Assembly: GCA_963803155.1 (NCBI GenBank)
Contig: CAWDMN010000057.1
Location: forward strand, 1 to 35,146
Length of the DNA: 35,146 bases
DNA from: CAWDMN01 sp963803155
Lineage (GTDB): Bacteria; Acidobacteriota; Terriglobia; Versatilivoradales; Versatilivoraceae
Direction: 5' to 3'
The notes beneath the pieces are model-generated. The model worked only from the letters and a program-made list of their open reading frames with translations. It was not told the DNA's origin and ran no database searches. Of the stretch, positions 16,011 to 24,372 are shown in pieces. Numbering within the stretch: position 1 is the first letter of the stretch; each line of letters opens with the position of its first letter. The position numbers and the translations under genes were made by a program.

Positions 16011-17034
16011 CGATATTCTCCATGAGCTCAGCCGCCTGAAAAATTTCGGGGTGAAGACCTTCCAGGCCGAAGATGAAATTGCCGCCATGAGCGCCGCCAT
16101 TGGCGCGGCCTTTGCCGGCCAGCTGGCCTTGACCGGAACCAGCGGCCCGGGAGTGGCCCTCAAGTCGGAGGCCATCGGCCTGGCGGTCATGACGGAATTG
16201 CCGGTGGTCATTGCCAATGTTCAGCGGGGAGGCCCGAGCACGGGCTTGCCCACCAAGACCGAACAATCTGATCTTTTTCAAGCAGTGATGGGCCGCAATG
16301 GGGAGTGCCCGGTGGTGGTGCTGGCGCCGGCCAGTCCGGCGGATTGTTTCCACATGGCTTTTGAAGCTTTTCGGCTGGCCACACGTTATATGACTCCGGT
16401 CTTCTTTCTTTCTGACGGTTACATTGCCAACGGTTCCGAGCCGTGGCGAGTGCCCGCCGTGGGAGATTTGCCTCGAATCGATGTAAATTTCCGGACTGAT
16501 CCCAACGGTTTTTACCCTTACTTGCGGGATGAAAAAACGCTCTCCCGGCCATGGGTAATTCCCGGGACTCCCGGTATGGAACATCGCATCGGAGGGTTGG
16601 AAAAACAGCACATTACGGGAGAAGTGAGTTACAGCCCTGAGAATCACGACTTCATGGTGAGGTTGCGGGCCGAGAAAATCGCCCGTGTAGCCAACGACAT
16701 CCCAGATGTGGAGGTTTTTGGCAAACCTCAAGGCAAGTTGCTCGTGGTGGGTTGGGGAGGGACTTACGGAGCCATAACCTCCGCGGTGGAATACCTGCAA
16801 CAGCGCGGACGCTCAATTTCGAGCATACATTTGCGTTACTTAAATCCCTTCCCGAAGAACTTGGGAGAGATTTTGCGCAGGTTCGAGATTATTTTGGTGC
16901 CGGAACTGAACCTGGGCCAGTTGGTTTGGATGCTAAGAGCACAATACCTTCTCGATGCCAAGGGCTATAACAAGGTGCAGGGGATGCCCTTCAAAATTTC
17001 CGAGCTGGTAAACAAATTCAGCCAGCTGCTTTAG
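15763..17034 (+). CDS. korA: 2-oxoacid:ferredoxin oxidoreductase, alpha part of a fused KorA
   Basis: This frame carries the alpha (pyrimidine-binding) part of the fused gamma-alpha subunit. It has YASYPITPASDILHELS, FQAEDEIAAMSAAIGAAFAG, TGTSGPGVALKSEAIGLA and NVQRGGPSTGLPTKTEQSD, and ends at a TAA at 17034. Real homology begins at about 15883; the stretch 15763-15882 in this frame is the gamma coding region read out of frame. If translated on its own, GTG 15913 would be a possible start, but no good ribosome site is seen. Rejoining the two frames by removing one A gives a single protein of about 617 residues, the usual family length. Confidence 0.85.
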   Translation: MKKNLPTNPRWSPPTSRPFRPGFTTRIPRKSSQLTTKFRKAELPQGHYRNVTGNEAAALGFVAASQVAGIPLFYASYPITPASDILHELSRLKNFGVKTFQAEDEIAAMSAAIGAAFAGQLALTGTSGPGVALKSEAIGLAVMTELPVVIANVQRGGPSTGLPTKTEQSDLFQAVMGRNGECPVVVLAPASPADCFHMAFEAFRLATRYMTPVFFLSDGYIANGSEPWRVPAVGDLPRIDVNFRTDPNGFYPYLRDEKTLSRPWVIPGTPGMEHRIGGLEKQHITGEVSYSPENHDFMVRLRAEKIARVANDIPDVEVFGKPQGKLLVVGWGGTYGAITSAVEYLQQRGRSISSIHLRYLNPFPKNLGEILRRFEIILVPELNLGQLVWMLRAQYLLDAKGYNKVQGMPFKISELVNKFSQLL

Positions 17035-17216
17035 GGAGACTTTATCTCGGACTATGGGAACTTGCTGAATGAGCATTCTAAAACGTGACTCAAAATCATT
17101 GAGTTTTACGGCTCCAGCAACTTAGTGATGACTGCGGCGTCTTCAGATCGGTTGAATGCAGGAATTCCGGCAGCGGCAAAGAGGGTATGCAAGGAATATA
17201 ATAGCGAGGGACTCAA

Positions 17217-18260
17217 ATGAGCACAATAAGCGATCAAATCACAAGTGGCAACGCCACTTTGACATTAAAAAAGGAAGATTTTGTTCCGGATCAGGAACCC
17301 CGTTGGTGTCCAGGTTGTGGGGATTACTCGATATTATCCCAAACACTCAAAATTCTTCCTGAACTGGGAATCCCCAGAGAAAAATTCGTTTTTGTTTCGG
17401 GGATAGGCTGTTCCAGCCGGTTCCCCTATTATGTGAACACTTACGGATTTCACAGCATTCACGGCCGTGCTCCGGCCATTGCCACGGGAGTTAAAGCCGC
17501 CAATCCGGACCTTTCGGTGTGGGTTATGACAGGGGACGGAGATGCCTTGAGCATCGGTGGGAATCACTTTCTGCATGCCATCCGGAGAAATATCGATATC
17601 AACATTATCTTATTCAACAACCGGATTTATGGGCTGACCAAGGGACAATATTCTCCCACCTCCGAATTCGGCAAAAAGACCAAGTCAACCCCTTTTGGCT
17701 CGATCGACTACCCAATCAATCCGATTTCGGTGGCCTTGGCAAATGAAGCCACTTTCGTGGCGCGGTCCATCGATGTGGAGCCCAAACATTTGCAAACCGT
17801 TCTGATGCGGGCTGCCCAACACAAGGGGATCTCCTTTGTGGAAGTCTTTCAGAACTGCAATATCTTTAATGACGGGGCTTTTAAACATTACACGGATCGG
17901 GAATACCGGGAGGAACGCATCCTGCGTCTTGAGGATGATAAGCCCCTGATATTCGGAAAAACTCGCGACAAAGGAATCCGGCTGAATGGCGTGCACTTGG
18001 AAATAGTTCCGCTGGGGAAGGAATATACGGAAAAAGATTTGCTGGTCCACCACGATAGTTCTTACATCCCCAATTTGGCTCATCTGCTGGCCCGCATGGA
18101 GTATCCCGACTTTCCGGTTCCCATTGGCGTCTTCCGTTCACTCGCCAAGCCCACCTATGAAAATTTGATGGAGGATCAGGTTAAGGAGGCCATCCAGCGC
18201 TTCGGCCCTGGCAGCCTGGAGAAACTCCTCAACAGCGGTGAGACGTGGGAAGTGGAGTAG
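17217..18260 (+). CDS. korB: 2-oxoacid:ferredoxin oxidoreductase beta subunit
   Basis: The 347-residue protein is the thiamine-diphosphate-binding beta subunit that pairs with KorA. Cysteines in RWCPGCGDY (C31, C34), together with a later cysteine, are likely iron-sulfur ligands. The ThDP/magnesium motif runs from GDGDALSIGG (107-116) to ILFNNRIYGLTKGQYSPTS. ATG 17217 has GAGGGA upstream. A 182-bp gap separates it from korA, with a weak AT-rich hairpin at 17088-17104. The substrate (2-oxoglutarate or another 2-oxoacid) is not certain from sequence. No ferredoxin gene lies in the window. Confidence 0.93.
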   Translation: MSTISDQITSGNATLTLKKEDFVPDQEPRWCPGCGDYSILSQTLKILPELGIPREKFVFVSGIGCSSRFPYYVNTYGFHSIHGRAPAIATGVKAANPDLSVWVMTGDGDALSIGGNHFLHAIRRNIDINIILFNNRIYGLTKGQYSPTSEFGKKTKSTPFGSIDYPINPISVALANEATFVARSIDVEPKHLQTVLMRAAQHKGISFVEVFQNCNIFNDGAFKHYTDREYREERILRLEDDKPLIFGKTRDKGIRLNGVHLEIVPLGKEYTEKDLLVHHDSSYIPNLAHLLARMEYPDFPVPIGVFRSLAKPTYENLMEDQVKEAIQRFGPGSLEKLLNSGETWEVE

Positions 18261-18296
18261 AAGATCGCGGTTTGACGATCCTGGTGGAAAGGGCAC

Positions 18297-18398
18297 GCGG
18301 AACCAAGTCACTCTCCGCTTGTTTGCCCAGCCAATCAGGCTTGCAAGGCGGAGAGTCGCGCGAGGGATCGCGCGACCCACCACATGTTAGAGTTCCGC
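18297..18398. repeat. REP-like repeat, copy B
   Basis: Nested stems are present: an outer GCGGAAC/GTTCCGC (18297-18303, 18392-18398), a 9-bp ACTCTCCGC/GCGGAGAGT (18310-18318, 18348-18356), and a perfect hairpin CGCGCGA-GGGA-TCGCGCG (18357-18374). It contains the core GCAAGGCGGAGAGTCGCG (18343-18360) shared with copies A and C. The surrounding 374-bp gap (18261-18634) holds no gene. Confidence 0.7.
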
Positions 18399-18634
18399 AC
18401 CACATTGGACAATTCCCTAATCAAGATTCATTCCACAAAGAACGAGCTGAGGCCAATCCACCATTGAAATATCCATGATTATTTTTGAGAAGTCAGATTA
18501 AGAAGTCTCTCTTGACACCATCTTTGATGCCAATTCATTGAATAGTTGACAAACTCTCCCTGCCTCCGTGCCTCAGTGGCATTCCTACTTTTTGCCACAG
18601 AGACGCAGGCTGCATTATTGTGGGAGCTCACACC

Positions 18635-19138
18635 TCATTTCGATTGGTTTGAATCATTCTCCTGGTCCTCTTTCGGCGCTTCGCGATCATGGTACTCCAT
18701 TTCTCCCTGGCAGCACATGCACGGGCCTAGCGTAAAAGAAGTAATATTGCACACCGGACAAAAGTAATAAAAATCAAATACCAAGCCCTGCCTAACCAAC
18801 TGGGCCTTCAAAATCTCATAATCGGGAGCGCCTGCCAGCTTCTGGAGAGTTAGCTGAAATAGATCTGTCCGGAAACGTTTTTCACGATTCAAGGTGATGA
18901 CTTTTTTATCGAGCTTCAGCTGAAATATCTTCCCGGAGCCGATCTTGAATCCCCGCTTAATCTGATCGGCGGAGCATAAGACTTCTTTCCGGTGCTGGTC
19001 CAAACAGACCAGTCTCCCCCGTGCGACGAATCGATCTTCGCTTAGCGAGATCCCGGCATCGCCAAAACAATGCCAAAAGAAGGATCCGCTCAAGATTAGA
19101 AAGACAACCCTCCACGCTGTAAATCCTCGCACAACCAT
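18635..19138 (-). CDS. Hypothetical secreted protein with C-terminal Cys cluster
   Basis: I do not recognise the family. The 167-residue protein begins with a basic and hydrophobic stretch (WRVVFLILSGSFFWHCFG, about 9-26) that looks like a signal peptide or lipoprotein-like leader. A beta-rich middle (RFVARGRLVCLDQHRKEVLC; GKIFQLKLDKKVITL) follows. Near the C-terminus lies FCPVCNITSFTLGPCMCCQG, a CxxC-x9-CxxC arrangement with an extra Cys that could form a zinc ribbon. The tail is very acidic and polar (EAPKEDQENDSNQSK). ATG 19138 is preceded by AAGGA at proper spacing, which supports a real gene. It is alone on the minus strand between korB and lipB. Confidence 0.65.
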   Translation of the reverse strand: MVVRGFTAWRVVFLILSGSFFWHCFGDAGISLSEDRFVARGRLVCLDQHRKEVLCSADQIKRGFKIGSGKIFQLKLDKKVITLNREKRFRTDLFQLTLQKLAGAPDYEILKAQLVRQGLVFDFYYFCPVCNITSFTLGPCMCCQGEMEYHDREAPKEDQENDSNQSK

Positions 19139-19803
19139 CCTGAATCCTTGCCTCTTCCGACCGGATGTCAGTTATTCCCCTCTGTTCAATCCGACCCACG
19201 GGCATCATTTAATGATACCCTCCTGGGCCGCATTTTTTCCAAAAGGTTCGTGATCTGCCGACAACGTCCGGAACCGTCGTTCGAACCGGCCACAAAAAAA
19301 GGTTTCCCCTCTTTGCCAAACTCAAATTGGGCCGTTCATTGACCGGCATCGACTTTGAAGAGAACTTTCTGAGCATATTTATAGTGAGGATAAGGACTAA
19401 TTCCAAGAGACTAGGTATTGGCAACTACCCCTTCGACCAGCTAATTGGCGTAACTCAGCTCGACAAGATTGAGCTTCTCAGAAACCGAGCATTCGAAGAC
19501 AGGTACATTGATGTACGGATAGACAACTTTTAAATGATTCATCCGATATCTCCCGATTCTTTAAAGATCCTTTCTTTGAAGGATTCCCGCCCCACGCGAA
19601 ATCGATCGTGCAACTGAAAATATCATCGTCTCTTTTGTACCCTCCCCACGGACACTTGGCAAGGCCCAATTTCGCCTGCAGGGGCAGATGGGAATTGTGG
19701 GCATAAATTCACTTCATACGTTAAATTATATGGTGGGAGAAAAGGAGATTGTGGCGAGTCTTCTTGCCTCCTCTGACTCTTAATCGCAATACTAGAGAGA
19801 TCC
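19139..19803. other. Gene-free region upstream of lipB
   Basis: No convincing gene is seen in these 665 bases. An open frame at 19327-19533 begins only with TTG, lacks a ribosome site and matches no family I know, although GIDFEENFLSI faintly recalls actin-like ATPase starts. The AT-rich stretch 19700-19740 is the likely place for a lipB promoter, but no clear boxes were found. Confidence 0.45.
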
Positions 19804-20547
19804 ATGCCACTACCGAGGGATTTCACGCCAGGCACAAGATCATCCTGCTGGGTCTTTGATTTGGGGATTCTAAACTACGCGGATGCATTTTTGCTGCAGC
19901 GGGAATTAGTGCGGAGGAGAAAGGAGCAGTCTATTCCAGACGCGCTTCTGCTAGTGGAACATCCCCATGTCATTACTCTGGGCAGAAGCGGGAACTTGGC
20001 TCATCTTCTTGTCGATGAATCTGATTTGCTCAAACTGGGAGTCGAGTATTTCCAGACGGACCGCGGCGGCGATATTACCTATCACGGCCCCGGCCAATTG
20101 GTTGTCTACCCCATAATGGATCTTAAGGATTGGCTCAAGGACATTCACCTGTTTTTGCGCACATTGGAAGATTGTGTAATAAAAGTGTTGGGTGATTTTG
20201 AAATTTCCGCTGGAAGAATTTCAGGAGCGACGGGGGTTTGGGTCTACAAGGAAAAAATTGCCGCCATCGGAGTTCGCACCAGCCAATGGGTGACCTCTCA
20301 TGGATTGGCTCTCAACGTGAATCCCAATTTGGATTTCTTTGACCTGATTATTCCCTGCGGCATCCGGGACAAGGGCGTCACATCACTGGAGCGTTTGTTG
20401 GGTTCGCCTCAGGAGATGGCTGATGTTAAAAGCCGGCTGGTCCGCCATTTTATGCAGCTTTTCAACCGGGAGCCCCTGTATCTTGATTCTATCCCATCGA
20501 GCATCTTGAGCCCTGTTCATCAAAACGAGGAGAAGCATGCCTTCTAG
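19804..20547 (+). CDS. lipB: Octanoyltransferase (lipoate biosynthesis)
   Basis: LipB moves octanoyl groups from acyl carrier protein to lipoyl domains, the first step in making protein-bound lipoate. The 247-residue protein shows the family motifs: VEHPHVITLGRSG (51-63), DRGGDITYHGPGQLVVYP (86-103), the catalytic lysine in EKIAAIGVR (K151), SHGLALNVN, and the catalytic cysteine in IIPCGI (C185). Its last 11 bases overlap the start of pdhA, so the genes are co-transcribed and probably translationally coupled. This makes sense because the E2 subunit encoded downstream needs lipoylation. LipA is not in the window. Confidence 0.95.
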   Translation: MPLPRDFTPGTRSSCWVFDLGILNYADAFLLQRELVRRRKEQSIPDALLLVEHPHVITLGRSGNLAHLLVDESDLLKLGVEYFQTDRGGDITYHGPGQLVVYPIMDLKDWLKDIHLFLRTLEDCVIKVLGDFEISAGRISGATGVWVYKEKIAAIGVRTSQWVTSHGLALNVNPNLDFFDLIIPCGIRDKGVTSLERLLGSPQEMADVKSRLVRHFMQLFNREPLYLDSIPSSILSPVHQNEEKHAF

Positions 20548-21517
20548 GCCTGATCAAAAGACTCAAATTCAAATGTTGTACTACCTCAAGCTGTCCCGTG
20601 AGATTGAATCCCGGATTGAGCGAAAACTCTACCGCCAGGGAAAAATTCTAGGAGGGGTCTATGTGGGGCGCGGACAGGAAGCCATTTCCGTGGGGGCATG
20701 TATCCAGCTTCAAAAAGAGGATGCCATTTGTCCCTCCCACCGCGACATGGGGGCATTTCTGATTCGCGGCTTTTCACCACGGACCGTTTTCGCCCAATAC
20801 ATGGGAAGGTCGACCGGTCCCACTCGTGGCAAGGATGGAAATATGCACATGGGGGATTTAAGCAGGAACACCATTGCTTTTGTCAGCATTTTGGGAGATA
20901 CCATTCCCGTGGCCACGGGAATCGCTTTGAGCTTTAAAATGCGGCATCAGCCCCAGGTGGTTCTTTGTTTCTTCGGGGAGGGGGCCACCAGCCGCGGCGA
21001 CTTTCATGAAGGGTTGAATATGGCTTCGGTGCTCAAGCTCCCGGCCATTTTTATTTGCAATAACAATCAATATGCCTATTCCACCCCCATGGAAAAGCAG
21101 ATGGCGGTGCCGGACGTTTCGATGCGGGGCCCTTCTTATGGGATGACGGGAATCTCAGTCGATGGGAATGACGTCATGGCGGTGTATGAAGCCACCGCGG
21201 AAGCCATCGAACGGGCCCGCCGGGGAGGTGGACCAGCTCTTTTGGAATTCAAAACCTTTCGGATGACGGGTCATTCCGCCCACGATGACATGAAATATGT
21301 TCCCAAAGAGCTGTTGAGGGAATGGGAAGCGAAGGATCCCATCCGTCGTTTTGAGGAATATTTGCTTCAATCTCAGGCCATTTCCGGTGCGGAAATTCAA
21401 CAGATGAACCGCCAAGTGACGCAAGAAGTCGATGAAGCAGTCGCCATGGCGGAAAAGGATCCCTATCCCGCCGCACAAGAAACTTTATCAGGGGTGTATG
21501 CCAATCCCCTGATCTGA
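20537..21517 (+). CDS. pdhA: 2-oxoacid dehydrogenase E1 alpha subunit (pyruvate dehydrogenase type)
   Basis: This 326-residue protein is the alpha half of the thiamine-dependent E1 decarboxylase. The ThDP motif is GEGATSRGDFHEGLN (147-161), extending to ICNNNQYAYSTP. The phosphorylation-loop region HSAHDDMKY is present. ATG 20537 lies inside lipB, with GAGGAG just upstream. E1 alpha and beta, E2 and LipB lie together, which indicates a complete oxidative decarboxylation module apart from E3. Pyruvate is the likeliest substrate, but branched-chain 2-oxoacids or acetoin cannot be excluded by eye. Confidence 0.92.
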   Translation: MPSRPDQKTQIQMLYYLKLSREIESRIERKLYRQGKILGGVYVGRGQEAISVGACIQLQKEDAICPSHRDMGAFLIRGFSPRTVFAQYMGRSTGPTRGKDGNMHMGDLSRNTIAFVSILGDTIPVATGIALSFKMRHQPQVVLCFFGEGATSRGDFHEGLNMASVLKLPAIFICNNNQYAYSTPMEKQMAVPDVSMRGPSYGMTGISVDGNDVMAVYEATAEAIERARRGGGPALLEFKTFRMTGHSAHDDMKYVPKELLREWEAKDPIRRFEEYLLQSQAISGAEIQQMNRQVTQEVDEAVAMAEKDPYPAAQETLSGVYANPLI

Positions 21518-21693
21518 ATTTTTGGTGACTGCTCAGATCCTCGCGTAAATCCCAACCACGGTGCGTCCACTTGAAGCGGAAGTCGCATACCGTTGGTTGG
21601 GCAGCCGGGTTCTACGCCTCGTAAAATGCACTCAGCGTGGCTACCACGCGGAGGGGATTGAGCAATCGCAATTTTTGTTTCTTAGGATGAATC

Positions 21694-22668
21694 ATGCCAC
21701 TTGTCACATACCTGGAGGCCATTCGCCAAGGGCTCTGGGAGGAAATGGAAAGAGATGCCAATGTATTCCTGTTGGGCGAAGATATTGGAACTTACGGCGG
21801 CGCTTTTAAAATGACCGATGGCATGTTCGCCCATTTTGGGGAACAAAGAGTGATTGATACTCCAATCTCCGAATCCGCCATTGTGGGAGCGGCGATTGGC
21901 GCGGCCCTGATGGGCTTGCGGCCCGTGGCCGAAATGCAATTTGCTGACTTCATTTCTTGCGCTTTTGATCAAATCACCAATTTTGCCGCCAAGTCCCATT
22001 ACCGATGGGGAGCCAAAATCCCCCTTGTGGTGCGCGGTCCTTCCGGAGGAGGCGTTCATGGCGGTCCCTTTCATTCTCAAAATCCCGAAATGTATTTTGT
22101 CCACACTCCCGGATTAAAAGTAGTCGCGCCGTCGACCGCCTATGACGCCAAGGGTCTGATTAAATCAGCCATCCGCGACGATGACCCCGTGATTTTTTTC
22201 GAGCACAAATATCTGTATAGGCGCATTAAGGAGAACATTCCGGAGAACGAATATTTGGTCCCGCTCGGCAAAGCGTCTATCCGCCGCGCGGGAAAGGACA
22301 TTTCAATCATCACTTATGGCGCCATGGTTTACATCGCCGAAGAGGCCGCCACGGCACTTTCCGCTGAGGGGATCGACTTGGAAATTGTCGACTTGCGAAC
22401 GCTGCTGCCCCTGGACAAAGCCACCATTTTGCAGTCGGTCAAAAAAACTAACAAGGTCATCCTGTTGCATGAAGACACCCGGACTGGCGGGCTGGGTGGG
22501 GAGATCGCAGCCATAATCTGCGAAGAGGCGTTTGAGGATTTGGATGGACCAATTATGCGCGTCACCTCTCCGGATACGCCAGTGCCCTTCAGTCCGCCTT
22601 TGGAAGAGTTTTTTTTGCCCAAGGTTTCGGATTTGGTTCGAGCGGCTAGGCAGTTGGCTGTGTACTAA
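21694..22668 (+). CDS. pdhB: 2-oxoacid dehydrogenase E1 beta subunit
   Basis: The 324-residue beta subunit forms the alpha2-beta2 E1 with PdhA. Motifs seen are LLGEDIGTYGGAFKMT (26-41), DTPISES with the cofactor-contacting E60, and RGPSGGGVHGGPFHSQ (about 118-133). The C-terminal transketolase-like domain includes VDLRTLLPLD and EDTRTGGLGGEIAA. ATG 21694 has AGGA upstream. A 176-bp gap with no gene or clear signal separates it from pdhA. Confidence 0.93.
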   Translation: MPLVTYLEAIRQGLWEEMERDANVFLLGEDIGTYGGAFKMTDGMFAHFGEQRVIDTPISESAIVGAAIGAALMGLRPVAEMQFADFISCAFDQITNFAAKSHYRWGAKIPLVVRGPSGGGVHGGPFHSQNPEMYFVHTPGLKVVAPSTAYDAKGLIKSAIRDDDPVIFFEHKYLYRRIKENIPENEYLVPLGKASIRRAGKDISIITYGAMVYIAEEAATALSAEGIDLEIVDLRTLLPLDKATILQSVKKTNKVILLHEDTRTGGLGGEIAAIICEEAFEDLDGPIMRVTSPDTPVPFSPPLEEFFLPKVSDLVRAARQLAVY

Positions 22669-22676
22669 GAAGAAGC

Positions 22677-22900
22677 GGTCAGCGATCAGCTTTCAGCTGT
22701 CAGCGGTCATTAACCAGCGATCAGTAATGAATTTTGATGGATGATCTCATTCTCGAAAAAATCCGTTGGAACAAGGCCGCGAGTACGACGAATCGCTCAC
22801 TAAATCTCATCTGTGGCCATTCTTGCGGTTTGTACCGATGAGGCAAACACAGCAATCGGCTGACCACTGAAAGCTGACTGCTGATTGCTGATAGCTGACC
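22677..22900. repeat. Inverted pair of NNTCAGC heptad arrays
   Basis: From 22677 to 22724 a 7-base unit of the form NNTCAGC repeats about seven times. From 22859 to 22900 six units appear in the opposite orientation. The two arrays face each other about 134 bp apart in the gap between pdhB and pdhC and could form a long imperfect stem. Such strings of TCAGC are seen in intergenic DNA of several bacteria. Confidence 0.65.
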
Positions 22901-22918
22901 CCTAGCGAGGTTTGGCCT

Positions 22919-24145
22919 ATGTCAATTGAAGTCATCATGCCCCAAATGGGGGAGAGCATTTTTGAAGGGATCCTCACCCGCTGGCTCAAAAAAGTGGGGG
23001 ATCCCGTCATGCGGGATGAAGCGCTATTTGAAATTTCCACCGACAAAGTGGATTCGGAAATTCCCTCTCCGGCGAGTGGCGTTTTGAAGGAGATCCGGGT
23101 TCAGGAGGGGCAGACTGTGCCGGTGAACGCCATAGTGGCGGTGTTGGAAGAGGCAGAGGCGAACGGGGAAGAACCTGCCGAAGAGAGGTCCCTTTCACCC
23201 GCCTCTTTCATATTACCTCCCTCCACGCCTCTTCCAGGAGTGCCAGGCAAAATCCGCTCTTCCCCGCTGGTCAGACGGCTCGCCCGCGAACAAGAGGTCG
23301 ACCTGGCCCAATTGACCGGCACGGGATTGGGCGGCCGGATTTCCAAAACGGACATTCTGCAATATTTGGAGCAACGGGAAATCTCGCCTGGCTTCAAAGA
23401 AGTTGCAGCCGCCGCACCGGAACTGACCGACCTTTCCAGCTCACGATTGACGCGCACCGAAGTTGTCCCCCTGTCAGTGATGCGGCGCAACATAGCTGAG
23501 CACATGATCGCGAGCCGCAGAACGTCAGCCCATGTCACAACAATTTTTGAGGTCGACATGACGCCCATCTCCCGCCTCAGAGAAAAAATGCAGGACCGTT
23601 TCCAGGAAAAGACCGGCTGCAAGCTGACCTTTATGCCATTTTTTCTGAAAGCGACAGTAGAAGCGCTCAGGGAATTCCCCATCCTGAATGCATCCCTGGA
23701 AGGATCAAATATCATTTACAAAAAAGACCTCAACCTTGGGGTGGCCGTGGCCTTGGACTGGGGCTTGATCGTTCCGGTGATCCGAAATGCCGAAGCCAGA
23801 TCTTTTTCGGAGTTGGCCCGCAACCTGCGGGACCTGTCCGACCGGGCCCGGAACAAAAAGCTCGACCCAAAGGAGGTCCAAGAGGGAACATTCACCCTCA
23901 CCAATCCCGGCGTATTCGGCAGCCTGATGGGAACCCCCATCATCAATCAGCCGCAAGTAGCCATTCTGTGCATCGGAGCAATCACCAAGCGGCCCGTGGT
24001 GATTGAGGATGCCATTGCGATCCGCTCGATGGTGTATCTCTCTCTGACTTTTGATCACCGGCTGATCGACGGCGCCACGGCGGATCGGTTCATGGCTGCC
24101 ATCAAAGGGCAATTGGAAAGCTGGAAGGAACTGCCCGCTGATTGA
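22919..24145 (+). CDS. pdhC: 2-oxoacid dehydrogenase E2 (dihydrolipoamide acyltransferase)
   Basis: The 408-residue E2 has a single N-terminal lipoyl domain with lipoyl-lysine K43 in EISTDKVDSEIPSPASG. A Pro/Glu-rich linker (about 78-112) is followed by a peripheral-subunit-binding domain (SSPLVRRLAREQEVDLAQL to KTDILQYL, about 114-150) and a catalytic acyltransferase core. The core ends with TFDHRLIDGATADRFM, where H380 and D384 are the active-site pair. ATG 22919 is preceded by GAGG. It forms the core of the complex with PdhA and PdhB, and LipB would supply its octanoyl group. No dihydrolipoamide dehydrogenase (E3) follows. Confidence 0.94.
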   Translation: MSIEVIMPQMGESIFEGILTRWLKKVGDPVMRDEALFEISTDKVDSEIPSPASGVLKEIRVQEGQTVPVNAIVAVLEEAEANGEEPAEERSLSPASFILPPSTPLPGVPGKIRSSPLVRRLAREQEVDLAQLTGTGLGGRISKTDILQYLEQREISPGFKEVAAAAPELTDLSSSRLTRTEVVPLSVMRRNIAEHMIASRRTSAHVTTIFEVDMTPISRLREKMQDRFQEKTGCKLTFMPFFLKATVEALREFPILNASLEGSNIIYKKDLNLGVAVALDWGLIVPVIRNAEARSFSELARNLRDLSDRARNKKLDPKEVQEGTFTLTNPGVFGSLMGTPIINQPQVAILCIGAITKRPVVIEDAIAIRSMVYLSLTFDHRLIDGATADRFMAAIKGQLESWKELPAD

Positions 24146-24202
24146 ACGGCTGATGCCATCAAGTGGCGGACCGGAGGCGTGTGATGATGCCAGCCCGCGC
24201 CC

Positions 24203-24264
24203 GTTGGCTACTGCCAACCCGGCGCGCAAGGCAGAGAGCCGCGTGAGGGATCGGGCAACCCACC
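24203..24264. repeat. REP-like repeat, copy C
   Basis: A hairpin GTTGGC-TACT-GCCAAC (24203-24218) is followed by GCAAGGCAGAGAGCCGCG (24226-24243) and an ATCGGGCAACCCACC tail ending at 24264. The core matches copies A and B with two substitutions. It sits between pdhC and folE. Confidence 0.6.
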
Positions 24265-24372
24265 GTGAGACTGGATCAGCCTGCTTTATCAGCCAAGACT
24301 CCGCCGATCCAAAGAAAATAAAGCTTAAGCTCTCCAGAGATTTGATATTATTGAAAGGAGTTTACATATTCG

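Noticed and set aside
17088..17104. Hairpin ACTCAA/TTGAGT followed by TTTA between korA and korB as a terminator
   Set aside because: Six mostly A-T pairs make a weak stem, and terminating between two subunits of one enzyme is unlikely.
17197..17202. Perfect TATAAT just upstream of korB
   Set aside because: It is only 15 bp from the ATG with no good -35, so the transcript would lack a usable leader.
19327..19533. Possible small gene with GIDFEENFLSI
   Set aside because: TTG start, no ribosome site, no recognisable family; only a faint resemblance to actin-like ATPase N-termini.
22677..22900. CRISPR array
   Set aside because: The repeat unit is 7 bases with no spacers and there are no cas genes.
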